A stretch of 6,545 bases of DNA from Candidatus Omnitrophota bacterium (GCA_003645745.1 QNCH01000095.1:1-6545); one strand, 5' to 3'; shown: positions 1 through 6,541, numbered from the stretch's first letter. A program made the numbers and translations. Notes: generated from the letters alone by a model not told the origin.

Positions 1-427
1 AAGAATGCGTAAAAATGATGGGCGCGCAGTGCCTAATTTTATTTCGCAGGCTTTAAATAATCAGCCTGTAACTATATATGGGGATGGAAAACAGACAAGG
101 TCTTTTGGTTATGTTGATGATTTAGTCTCAGGGATTTTGTTATTAATGGGATCAGAATTAAATACGCCGGTAAACATTGGCAATCCTGTAGAACAAACGC
201 TTATAGAAGCGGCAAATTTAATTATTAAAATTTCGCAAAGTAAAAGTGGGCTTATTTTTGAGAAACTTCCGATTGATGACCCAAAACGCAGGCAGCCTGA
301 TATTAGCCTGGCAAAAAAAGAGTTGGGCTGGGAACCTATATATGATTTTGAAACAGGTTTAACAAAAACAATTGATTGGTTTAAACAAGCGTTTATACTC
401 AAACGTAATAGGTTTGCAATTTTATGA
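1..427 (+). CDS. uxs: UDP-glucuronate decarboxylase-type NAD-dependent sugar epimerase, 3' part only
   Basis: C-terminal ~140 residues of an extended short-chain dehydrogenase/reductase acting on a nucleotide sugar. The fragment matches the UDP-glucuronate decarboxylase (UXS) group: NDGRAVPNFI, then YGDGKQTRSFGYVDDL (nucleotide-sugar binding region), VNIGNP, and the hallmark DDPKRRQPDISLAKKELGW. UXS enzymes convert UDP-glucuronate to UDP-xylose with tightly bound NAD, feeding surface polysaccharide synthesis in the cytoplasm. The Rossmann GxxGxxG and catalytic YxxxK lie upstream of the window. The ATG at 5 is internal: the frame is open to base 2 and the preceding codon is Arg, as in the family's RM(R) motif. 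Family similarity ends near WFKQA. The last ~11 codons, from about 392, and the TGA at 425-427 lie inside the palindromic element at 393-576, so the native C-terminus was probably replaced. A related dTDP-glucose or UDP-glucose epimerase cannot be fully excluded, but the DPKRRQPDIS signature favours UXS. Confidence 0.88.
   Translation, partial: RMRKNDGRAVPNFISQALNNQPVTIYGDGKQTRSFGYVDDLVSGILLLMGSELNTPVNIGNPVEQTLIEAANLIIKISQSKSGLIFEKLPIDDPKRRQPDISLAKKELGWEPIYDFETGLTKTIDWFKQAFILKRNRFAIL
392..420 (-). promoter_or_regulatory. Possible outward-facing promoter in left arm of palindrome
   Basis: On the minus strand the left arm reads ATTGCA (415-420), 17 nt, then TATAAA (392-397). TTGCAA with a 16-nt spacer is an equally good reading. 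It is the mirror counterpart of the promoter in the right arm and contains the same CAAAC-N7-GTTTG dyad. It would produce RNA antisense to the epimerase gene. The -10 is strong and the -35 moderate. No expression evidence is available. Confidence 0.35.
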
Positions 428-576
428 CGTCCCCTTGCACTGCATCTTGAAACGATCATCATTGGCCAAACCTCAACGCAACGAGTTGTGCTTGCGGTTT
501 GGCTTAGGTCAGATCGTTCCAATCTAGGGCACAGGGAAACGCCTAAATTTTACAAACCTATTCTGTTTGAGTATAA
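393..576. mobile_element. MITE-like long palindromic element with 12-bp terminal inverted repeats
   Basis: Read directly: 393-404 (TTATACTCAAAC) is the exact reverse complement of 565-576. Pairing continues inward almost without gaps. AATAGGTTTG at 407-416 pairs with 553-562, AACGATC at 451-457 with 511-517, and GCCAAACC at 465-472 with 496-503. The centre is near 484 (GCAAC-GA-GTTG). The arms are about 90 nt and imperfect, so the unit folds into one long hairpin. It encodes no plausible protein. A TA dinucleotide sits inside each end, which would suit a TA-duplicating (IS630/mariner-like) transposase, but no target duplication can be proven from one copy. It overlaps the end of the upstream epimerase gene. 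A non-mobile intergenic palindrome is the alternative. The hairpin has no downstream T-run, so a simple terminator is unlikely. Confidence 0.72.
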
Positions 577-577
577 G
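549..577 (+). promoter_or_regulatory. Sigma70-like promoter in right arm of palindrome, facing the ligase gene
   Basis: TTTACA (549-554) and TATAAG (572-577) are separated by exactly 17 nt. The spacer region contains the dyad CAAAC-N7-GTTTG (CAAAC at 553-557, GTTTG at 565-569), a possible operator. Transcription would begin near 584, giving a leader of about 45 nt before the ligase ATG at 630. The -10 lies within the terminal inverted repeat of the element, so the element may have brought this promoter to the ligase-recA-recX gene group. The same arrangement recurs at 6514-6542. Confidence 0.55.
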
Positions 578-584
578 TGAATTT

Positions 585-612
585 CAGATTACAAATTACA
601 GATTATTGATTG
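585..612 (+). repeat. Four imperfect 7-bp tandem units (CAGATTA-like)
   Basis: Consecutive heptamers CAGATTA, CAAATTA, CAGATTA and TTGATTG lie between the palindromic element and the ligase start. They would fall in the 5' untranslated leader if the promoter at 549-577 is used. The last unit is degenerate. It is a short low-complexity repeat with no function evident from sequence. Confidence 0.5.
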
Positions 613-629
613 AAAATGGAAAAAAATAG

Positions 630-2372
630 ATGAAATTTTGTGTATTAACCGAATGTTTTGAAGAATTATCAGTAACTACAAAGCGGCTTGAAATGATAGA
701 GATTATTTCAAGTTTTTTAAAAAAAACGATAAGGTCTGGCCAATTAGAGGCTCTTGATAAAATAGTGTATTTTTCCCAGGGACAACTTTCGCCTGCTTTT
801 AGAAATATAGAATTTGGTATAAGTGAAAAATTAATCAATAAAGCAATTGCGCAAGCTTCCGGACGTTTGGATGAAGTAATTACGCGAATATTTTACGATA
901 CAGGTGATTATGGACTGGTTGCTGAAAAAGTTTGTGTAAAACAGGAAAATAGTTTAACGATAAGTGCTGTCTATCAACAGTTGTATGATTTAGCCTGTAT
1001 TTCAGGTAAAGGTTGTGTAAATAAAAAATTATGGTTGCTATCAGAGCTTCTACATAAAACTGGAGCTTTAGAAGCTAAGTATATTGTCAGGATAATTCTA
1101 AAAAAGATGCGTTTAGGAATTGGCAGCCCTACTGTTTTAGATAGTTTATCTTTAGCATATACAGGAAATAAATCTTTGCGTAAGCAATTGGAACGCGCTT
1201 ATAATCTTTGTTCAGATCTTGGTATTGTTGCTAAAGTTCTATTTACCGATGGCATAGAAAGTATTGCAAAGTTTAGCCTTATTGTCGGCTGTCCTATTCG
1301 TATGGCTTTGGCTTCGCGGCTGCCTAACGCTGCTGCAATAATTGAAAAGATAGGTGAGTGCGCGGTAGAGGAGAAATATGATGGGTTCCGTTGTCAGGTG
1401 CATAAAGACGCAGATCAGATAAAAATATATTCGCGTAATTTAGAGGATATGACTGAGATGTTTCCTGAAATTAAACAGGCTGCTTTAACGCAGATAAATG
1501 AAAAACAGGCCATTTTCGAGGGGGAGGCAATTTCTTATGATCCTGTGACAAATAGTGATTTGCCTTTTCAAGTTACTGTCCAGAGAAAAAGGAAGTATGA
1601 TATTAAACATATGCAAACAAAGTTCCCTTTAAAAATGTTTGTTTTTGACATTTTGTATACAAGCGGTTATGGTGATATCACAGTACAACCGTATCACAAG
1701 CGGCGGCAAATTATGGAAGAAGTAATTAATGACGGTAGTGTGTTCCAGAAGTCTTTGTTTGAGAAAGTAAAGACTACAACTCAGTTGCAGGCTGTTTTTG
1801 ATAGAGCAGTAGGTAATGGCAGAGAAGGGATTGTCGCAAAACGGCTTAACGGCATATATCGCGCTGGAGGTAGAAATTTTAATTGGATTAAACTTAAGCG
1901 TTCTATTGAAGGTAAATTGGCAGATACTATTGATTGTGTTATTGTGGGTTATAACTTTGGTAAAGGGCAAAGGGCAGTACTTGGTATGGGTGCCCTTTTA
2001 GCGTGCGTATATAATCAAAAAAATGATTCTTTTCAAACGATTGCGAAAATTGGCACAGGCTTAAGTGAAAATGAAATGGTAAAAATGAAAGAGATGCTGG
2101 ATAAGTTTAAAGTAAATGTAAAGCCTGAATGTGTGGATTCTTTGCTTAAGCCTGATGTCTGGATTCAGCCAAAATTTGTGGTTGAAGTTATGGCAGATGA
2201 AGTAACGAGAAGCCCCGTGCATACTTGCGGTAAGCGGGAAAATGGCAGTATTGGTTTTGCGCTTAGATTTCCGCGTACTGTAGGATTTTTACGTACAGAT
2301 AAAAATCCTGAAGATGCTACCAGTGTAGAGGAAATTGTTGATGTTTTTAACAGCCAGGGGGTAGAGAAGTAA
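630..2372 (+). CDS. lig: ATP-dependent DNA ligase, archaeal-type (three-domain)
   Basis: Seals 3'-OH/5'-phosphate nicks in duplex DNA through an enzyme-AMP intermediate made from ATP; cytoplasmic. The 580 residues fit the archaeal/LigB-like class (roughly 550-600 aa). An all-helical N-terminal DNA-binding domain spans about 1-215 (TTKRLEMIEI, RIILKKMRLGIG). The adenylation domain spans about 216-425: motif I KYDGFR with adenylated Lys249, the GEAI motif with Glu299, motif III FVFDIL at 337-342, motif IV EGIVAK at 399-404, and motif V WIKLK at 419-423. The C-terminal OB domain carries motif VI near FLRTDK. All catalytic residues are present. The ATG at 630 places the start exactly where family homology starts; the ribosome site is weak (TGGA at 617-620). 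It is the first gene after the promoter-bearing palindrome and 1 nt ahead of the radical SAM gene. Such ligases usually supplement the NAD-dependent LigA in bacteria; whether LigA is also present is not visible. Confidence 0.95.
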   Translation: MKFCVLTECFEELSVTTKRLEMIEIISSFLKKTIRSGQLEALDKIVYFSQGQLSPAFRNIEFGISEKLINKAIAQASGRLDEVITRIFYDTGDYGLVAEKVCVKQENSLTISAVYQQLYDLACISGKGCVNKKLWLLSELLHKTGALEAKYIVRIILKKMRLGIGSPTVLDSLSLAYTGNKSLRKQLERAYNLCSDLGIVAKVLFTDGIESIAKFSLIVGCPIRMALASRLPNAAAIIEKIGECAVEEKYDGFRCQVHKDADQIKIYSRNLEDMTEMFPEIKQAALTQINEKQAIFEGEAISYDPVTNSDLPFQVTVQRKRKYDIKHMQTKFPLKMFVFDILYTSGYGDITVQPYHKRRQIMEEVINDGSVFQKSLFEKVKTTTQLQAVFDRAVGNGREGIVAKRLNGIYRAGGRNFNWIKLKRSIEGKLADTIDCVIVGYNFGKGQRAVLGMGALLACVYNQKNDSFQTIAKIGTGLSENEMVKMKEMLDKFKVNVKPECVDSLLKPDVWIQPKFVVEVMADEVTRSPVHTCGKRENGSIGFALRFPRTVGFLRTDKNPEDATSVEEIVDVFNSQGVEK

Positions 2373-2373
2373 A

Positions 2374-3408
2374 ATGATGAAGGAAGCGTTATTCTGGGAA
2401 AAGACATTACGTGATAATGTCAGGTGTAATCTATGTATACGTAAGTGTGATATTAAAGAAGGTTGCTTAGGCTATTGCGGGACAAGATTAAACCAGAATG
2501 GAACATTATATACTCTTACTTACGGCCGTGTGGCAGTAATGAGTATTTGTGCAATTGAAAATAAACCAATGTATCATTTTTTTCCTGGTAGTTTATGGCT
2601 TTCGGTAGGAGGGTTAGGCTGTAATTTCAGGTGTGGTGGATGTAATAATTCAGATTTATCTCATGCTGATGTAAAACGGAGTTTGTTTAAAACAACGTAT
2701 ATGACACCTGAGATGGTTGTAAAAAAAGCTAAAGAGAATAACTGTATGGGTATTGCTTTTACTTATAATGAACCAACAATGTGGTTTGAATTTGTGCTGG
2801 ATGTATTTAAATTAGCAAAGCAAGCAGGCCTTTCTACTTGTTATGTAACTAACGCTGGAATGTCTCCTGCCGCGTTAGGAGTTATCGGCGAGGTTATTGA
2901 TGGTTTTTGTGCTGATGTTAAGGGCGCGTTTGTGGAAAGTTATTCGAGGATAGCTGATGTTTCGGATGTTAATATTATTTTTAGTAATGTTAGTGAAGCA
3001 AAAAGAAAATTTGCGATGCATGTGGAAGTTGTGACTAATATAATTGAGGGGTATAATTCTAATGAAGCAGAATCAAGGGAAATCGCTTCCTGGATTTTCG
3101 CTGAACTGGGTAAAGATACTCCCTGGCATTTGACAAAGTTTTTTCCGTCTGGGAAATTTAAGGATGTTGGGGCCACTTCAATAGGGATACTTAGAAATTT
3201 ATATTCTATGGGTAAAAAAGAAGGCATTTATTATGTATATATAGGCGGGATACAGGACAATCCAGAAAAGCATACTTATTGCCATAATTGCAAGAGAATG
3301 CTAATAAAGAGAAAACAATATGGGGAAATAGAAAATTATTTAGTTGATGGGCATTGCCCATATTGTAAAACATTAATTGTTGGCAGATATCCTTATCAAG
3401 GGGTTTAA
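2374..3408 (+). CDS. amrS: AmmeMemoRadiSam system radical SAM enzyme (AmrS family)
   Basis: Radical S-adenosylmethionine enzyme of 344 aa, full length for the family. The N-terminal Cys-rich segment has Cys18, Cys21, Cys25, Cys31 and Cys35 (RCNLC, YCG). The radical SAM core starts with SVGGLGCNFRCGGC, giving the cluster ligands Cys83, Cys87 and Cys90 (CX3CX2C). Family blocks follow: AFTYNEPTMWFEF, the CADVKGAF strand, PWHLTKFFP and YYVYIGG. A C-terminal zinc-ribbon-like CXXC pair occurs at Cys303/Cys306 and Cys328/Cys331. This architecture separates it from plain pyruvate-formate-lyase activases, which lack the extra Cys blocks. Family members usually occur with AMMECR1-like and Memo-like proteins; the exact reaction is not something I can state with confidence. 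Neither partner is in this window. ATG at 2374 and 2377 are both possible. The purine-rich end of the ligase gene (GGGGGTAGAG) can serve as ribosome site, implying translational coupling. Confidence 0.9.
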   Translation: MMKEALFWEKTLRDNVRCNLCIRKCDIKEGCLGYCGTRLNQNGTLYTLTYGRVAVMSICAIENKPMYHFFPGSLWLSVGGLGCNFRCGGCNNSDLSHADVKRSLFKTTYMTPEMVVKKAKENNCMGIAFTYNEPTMWFEFVLDVFKLAKQAGLSTCYVTNAGMSPAALGVIGEVIDGFCADVKGAFVESYSRIADVSDVNIIFSNVSEAKRKFAMHVEVVTNIIEGYNSNEAESREIASWIFAELGKDTPWHLTKFFPSGKFKDVGATSIGILRNLYSMGKKEGIYYVYIGGIQDNPEKHTYCHNCKRMLIKRKQYGEIENYLVDGHCPYCKTLIVGRYPYQGV

Positions 3409-3421
3409 TTCCGCAACAAGT

Positions 3422-3434
3422 CTATTAGGAGGTC
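3422..3434 (+). promoter_or_regulatory. Strong Shine-Dalgarno sequence of recA
   Basis: TTAGGAGGTCTCA contains AGGAGG, the best ribosome binding site in the window, lying a normal distance before the ATG at 3441. It suggests that recA is translated more strongly than its operon neighbours, whose sites are weak. Confidence 0.8.
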
Positions 3435-3440
3435 TCAGTT

Positions 3441-4457
3441 ATGGAACAAAAAGTAGTGAAGCAGGACACGGTTGTGCAGAATGAAAAAATGAAAGCATTA
3501 GGCCTGGCTTTAACGCAAATAGAAAGGCAGTTTGGCAAAGGAGCAATAATGCGACTTGGAGATAGTTCAAAATTAGATGTTGAGGTTATTTCCACTGGGG
3601 CGTTATCTTTAGATATTGCTTTAGGAATCGGCGGGCTTCCGCGCGGCAGGGTTATTGAAATTTTTGGGCCTGAGGCCAGTGGTAAAACTACTTTAAGTTT
3701 GAGTACAGCAGTGCAGGCTCAAAAAGCAGGTGGTGTGGCAGCTTTTATAGACGCAGAGCATGCTTTTGACCCTACATATGCAAAAAAAATGGGGCTTAAT
3801 TTAGATGATCTTTTAATCTCTCAGCCTGATACAGGCGAGCAGGCTTTAGAAATTGCTGAAACTTTAGTCAGGAGTAATGCGGTTGATCTGATTATAATTG
3901 ACTCTGTGGCAGCGTTAACTCCTAAGGCAGAAATAGATGGAGATATGGGCGATTCTCATATGGGGCTGCATGCAAGGTTGATGTCTCAGGCATTGCGTAA
4001 GTTAACCGGAGCAATTGCAAAATCTAAAACATGCGTTCTTTTTATTAATCAGATTAGAATGAAAATTGGAGTAATGTTTGGTAACCCTGAGACTACAACT
4101 GGCGGCAGGGCATTAAAATTTTATTCTTCTGTACGGCTTGATATACGGCGTATTGAGACTTTAAAAAGCCAGGATGAGATTATTGGCAGCAGAGTAAGGG
4201 TTAAAGTAGTAAAAAATAAGGTTGCTCCGCCGTTTAAACAGGCAGAATTTGATATTATGTATTCTCAGGGTATATCGCAGGAGTCTAATCTTCTTGATCT
4301 TGGCATTAAACAAGGCTTGATTTTAAAATCAGGATCATGGTTTACTTATGGCCCTGAAAAATTGGGACAGGGCAGGGAAAAAGCAAAGTTATTTTTAAGA
4401 GAGAATTCAAAGATTAAAGAAGAACTTGAGAAAAAAATAAAAGCAGCTATAGCTTGA
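3441..4457 (+). CDS. recA: Recombinase RecA
   Basis: Cytoplasmic ATP-dependent strand-exchange protein for homologous recombination and SOS signalling. The 338 residues contain the full RecA core: Walker A GPEASGKT at 76-83 with Lys82, catalytic Glu106 in DAEHA, Walker B LIIIDS ending at Asp154, the L1 DNA-binding loop around 164-175 (IDGDMGDSHMG), Gln204 in the NQIR switch, L2 at about 213-228 (FGNPETTTGG), and the C-terminal DNA-binding domain through 338. It lacks the long acidic tail of E. coli RecA, as do many bacterial RecAs. ATG at 3441 follows AGGAGG. It lies 32 nt after amrS and is likely in the same operon. A weak internal promoter (TTGGCA 3380-3385, 18 nt, TTTAAT 3404-3409) is possible. 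I see no classical CTGT-N8-ACAG or GAAC-N4-GTTC LexA box just upstream. Confidence 0.98.
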   Translation: MEQKVVKQDTVVQNEKMKALGLALTQIERQFGKGAIMRLGDSSKLDVEVISTGALSLDIALGIGGLPRGRVIEIFGPEASGKTTLSLSTAVQAQKAGGVAAFIDAEHAFDPTYAKKMGLNLDDLLISQPDTGEQALEIAETLVRSNAVDLIIIDSVAALTPKAEIDGDMGDSHMGLHARLMSQALRKLTGAIAKSKTCVLFINQIRMKIGVMFGNPETTTGGRALKFYSSVRLDIRRIETLKSQDEIIGSRVRVKVVKNKVAPPFKQAEFDIMYSQGISQESNLLDLGIKQGLILKSGSWFTYGPEKLGQGREKAKLFLRENSKIKEELEKKIKAAIA

Positions 4458-4490
4458 TATTTAGAAACAATTTAATATTTGAGTAAGTAT

Positions 4491-4497
4491 AGGAAGG
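4491..4497 (+). promoter_or_regulatory. Ribosome binding site that selects the TTG start of htrA
   Basis: AGGAAGG ends 8 nt before the in-frame TTG at 4506. The other candidate, TTG at 4479, has no Shine-Dalgarno match upstream and would place this purine run inside the coding sequence. The ATG at 4501 is out of frame and stops after five codons. Confidence 0.65.
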
Positions 4498-4505
4498 AAA
4501 ATGTT

Positions 4506-5975
4506 TTGTTTGGGATAAAAAAAAATATTTTTTTATCAGTTTTTTGGGCCGCAATGGTTTATTTGTTTTTTACACAGCTTTTGTATGCGGGAGATTCTGA
4601 TTCTAATGCATTAGCGATGATGCTGCAGGTTGAAAACGTAGTTTCTAATGTTGCTGAAAAAGCAGGACAGGCTGTTGTAAGTATCAGTACTGCGAGGACA
4701 GCAAAAATAAATCATTATGCGCGTTCATTTGGCGATGATTTTTTTGACCAGTTTTTACAGGATTTTTTTTATGAACATACTCCTCAAAGGCTTTATAAAC
4801 GCGTAGGCTTAGGTTCCGGGGTAATTATTAATTCTGATGGTTATATTCTTACTAATGAGCATGTAATTAGCGGCGCGGAAAAAATTACTGTAACTTTGCC
4901 TGATGGCCGAAGCTTTAGAGCAAAGATAAAAGGTTCAGATTATCGTTTGGATTTAGCCGTAATAAAAATAGAGGCTGAAAATTTGCCTTATGTGGAATTA
5001 GGCAGTTCCGGTAACTTGAAAACAGGGCAATGGGTAATTGCTGTAGGTAATCCTTTTGGTTTCGCGGTAGCAAGCCCAAAACCTACAGTTACTTTTGGTA
5101 TAGTTAGCGCCCTGCAGCGTAAACTTCCTAATAGTGTAAAGAGGAATCGTGATTATAGCGGTCTTATTCAGACTGATGCGGCAATTAACCCTGGTAATTC
5201 AGGGGGGCCATTGCTGAATATTAAGGGTGAAATTATTGGGATTAATGTTGCAATATTCAGCACAAGCGGAGGTTCAGATGGTATTGGCTTTGCGATTCCA
5301 ATTGACGCGGCAAAATCAGTTCTGGAGAAGTTAACTAAAGGAGAGAAGATTCTTTATGGCTGGCTTGGTATCGGGGTACAGGATTTAAACCCTGCTCTGG
5401 CAAATTATTTTGGCTTAAAAAAAGCCCGCGGGGTGTTAGTAGTAAAAATTGCGCCTGATAGCCCAGCGCAAAAGGCTGGTTTCAAGGAACAGGATATTAT
5501 TGTTAAATTTAATAATCAGAAAGTACTCAATACTATTGGATTTGTACATAAAGTACAAAATAGCGATGTAGGAGATAAGATTAATGTTAAAGTGAGCAGA
5601 AATAATATTTTGCGCAATCTTAAGGTTAAAATAGGCAAAATGACTGAAAGCCCTGAGATCAAGCAGCCTCAGTCAAAACCTGTAGAGCCTTTGCTGAGTG
5701 TGGAGCAGAAGTGGCGTGGAATGACAGTATTTGAAATTAGTAATTTAATCGCGCAGCGTTATGGAATAACAAAAACTTCAGGTGTTATTGTAACAAAAGT
5801 CGCTTCAGGCAGTCCGGCGCAAGAGGCGGGTATTGTTAGTGGCGATATAATCAGCCAGATAGAAAGTACTGTGATTAGAAATATAAATGATTATATAGAA
5901 TCTGTTAATAGAGCAATGGGTAATGTGTTAGTTAAGTCAAATCGTGGTTATTTTATCCTTAAAAGTGCAAACTGA
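4506..5975 (+). CDS. htrA: DegP/HtrA-family serine protease, periplasmic, two PDZ domains
   Basis: Exported S1C-family serine protease and chaperone for envelope protein quality control. From TTG 4506 the product is 489 aa. It has a Sec signal peptide: charged n-region FGIKK, hydrophobic core to about residue 26, and probable cleavage after LLYA (28). The chymotrypsin-like domain has the triad His119 (TNEHV), Asp149 (RLDLAVI) and Ser232 (NPGNSGGPLLN), with FGIVSA and GIGFAIPID present. An LA-loop-like FFDQFLQDFF segment precedes the protease core. PDZ1 begins near Trp286 (GWLGIGVQ, SPAQKAG); PDZ2 runs from about 403 to the end (WRGMTVFEIS, SPAQEAG). It looks intact and resembles DegP/DegQ/MucD in layout. 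An upstream TTG at 4479 would add nine residues but has a poorer ribosome site. The gene sits between recA and recX, which are usually adjacent, and recX overlaps its end. Confidence 0.93.
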   Translation: MFGIKKNIFLSVFWAAMVYLFFTQLLYAGDSDSNALAMMLQVENVVSNVAEKAGQAVVSISTARTAKINHYARSFGDDFFDQFLQDFFYEHTPQRLYKRVGLGSGVIINSDGYILTNEHVISGAEKITVTLPDGRSFRAKIKGSDYRLDLAVIKIEAENLPYVELGSSGNLKTGQWVIAVGNPFGFAVASPKPTVTFGIVSALQRKLPNSVKRNRDYSGLIQTDAAINPGNSGGPLLNIKGEIIGINVAIFSTSGGSDGIGFAIPIDAAKSVLEKLTKGEKILYGWLGIGVQDLNPALANYFGLKKARGVLVVKIAPDSPAQKAGFKEQDIIVKFNNQKVLNTIGFVHKVQNSDVGDKINVKVSRNNILRNLKVKIGKMTESPEIKQPQSKPVEPLLSVEQKWRGMTVFEISNLIAQRYGITKTSGVIVTKVASGSPAQEAGIVSGDIISQIESTVIRNINDYIESVNRAMGNVLVKSNRGYFILKSAN

Positions 5976-6429
5976 ATTTGAAAAAGCAAAAAAATACGCA
6001 TTTCTATTATTAAAATTCCGTATACGCAGTAAACAGGAATTAACGCTGCGGCTTAAAAAAAAAGGTTTTAAATTTATAGAGATAAATAATGTAGTGGATT
6101 TTTTAACAGATTTAGGTTATATTGATGATTTTAAATTTGCCAAAACTTGGATTTCCAGCAGATTAAATTCAAAGCCTTGCGGCAAAAAATTATTGGTGTA
6201 TGAATTAAGACAAAAAGGTGTTGCTCCGCAGATTATTAATGATTTAGTCTCTAAAATAGATACTGAGCAGGAATATCAGAGAGCAGAGAAAGCTGCACTG
6301 CAAAGGTTAAAAAAATTACAATTAACAGATTCACAGGTAAAGCTGAAAATTAAGCTGTTTGCTTACTTAGCGAGAAGGGGTTTTCCCCGGGAGTTGATTA
6401 CGCTGGTAATTGGAAAGTTACCTCTTTAA
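5944..6429 (+). CDS. recX: Regulatory protein RecX
   Basis: Small helical protein that binds RecA filaments and usually inhibits recombinase and co-protease activity. At 161 aa it is close to E. coli RecX (166). Family blocks in order are RIRSKQEL at 26-33, LKKKGF, the hallmark LGYIDDFKFAKTW from 57, KKLLVYELRQKGV at 81-93, and the C-terminal LARRGFPRELI. Together these form the three tandem three-helix units of the family. The start is uncertain: GTG at 5944 gives a 32-nt overlap with htrA, GTG at 5965 (VQTEFEKAKKYA) an 11-nt overlap. Neither has a good Shine-Dalgarno, so translational coupling to htrA is likely. Homology begins only near EFEKAKKYA, so the shorter form is quite possible. Its presence downstream of recA supports the functional assignment. 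Confidence 0.93.
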   Translation: MVILSLKVQTEFEKAKKYAFLLLKFRIRSKQELTLRLKKKGFKFIEINNVVDFLTDLGYIDDFKFAKTWISSRLNSKPCGKKLLVYELRQKGVAPQIINDLVSKIDTEQEYQRAEKAALQRLKKLQLTDSQVKLKIKLFAYLARRGFPRELITLVIGKLPL

Positions 6430-6453
6430 AATAATTTGTGAATGAAAAAGATG

Positions 6454-6473
6454 GGACAGGTCGCGGTTTGTCC
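6454..6473 (+). terminator. Small hairpin after recX, weak terminator or REP-like palindrome
   Basis: GGACAGG (6454-6460) pairs with TTTGTCC (6467-6473) through five Watson-Crick pairs and two G-T pairs, leaving a 6-nt loop. It is followed by GATATAAAATTTTAT, which is AT-rich but lacks a clean T-run. It lies 24 nt past the recX stop, where the operon would end. A GGGACAGG-type intergenic palindrome is the alternative reading. Confidence 0.35.
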
Positions 6474-6510
6474 GATATAAAATTTTATAATGAAACGAAT
6501 AGGAATTTAA

Positions 6511-6541
6511 AAATTTACAAACCAATTACGTTTGAGTATAA
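6511..6541 (+). repeat. Third copy of the palindrome end (right-arm orientation)
   Basis: GTTTGAGTATAA at 6530-6541 is identical to the right terminal repeat at 565-576. The similarity extends left through ACAAACC-N-ATT at 6517-6527, and the block also resembles the reverse complement of the left arm (ATTACGTTTGAG is identical). No matching left arm is evident between recX and here. It may be a decayed or solo end, or a promoter sequence shared for another reason. Confidence 0.7.

Noticed and set aside
109..522. 137-codon minus-strand reading frame across the epimerase end and the palindrome
   Set aside because: It is antisense to a clear epimerase gene and runs through a non-coding palindrome; its product has no recognisable family features.
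393..576. CRISPR-like or rho-independent terminator reading of the palindrome
   Set aside because: There are no regularly spaced repeats, the stem is far longer than a terminator, and no T-run follows either arm.
616..633. Mini reading frame ATG...TGA (MEKNR) overlapping the ligase start by four bases, a possible leader peptide
   Set aside because: Five codons in A-rich sequence are expected by chance, with no ribosome site of its own. It does show why the ligase ribosome site is poorly defined.
1629..1970. 113-codon minus-strand frame inside the ligase gene
   Set aside because: It is a shadow of the ligase adenylation domain, whose motifs are fully intact on the + strand.
4458..4505. Possible fourth promoter-end copy (TTTGAGTA near 4479) between recA and htrA
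   Set aside because: Only eight bases match the terminal repeat and the TATAA and CAAAC parts are missing or displaced.
6442..6480. 12-codon reading frame starting MKKMGQ after recX
   Set aside because: It is very short, without a Shine-Dalgarno, and coincides with the small hairpin; chance is the simplest explanation.
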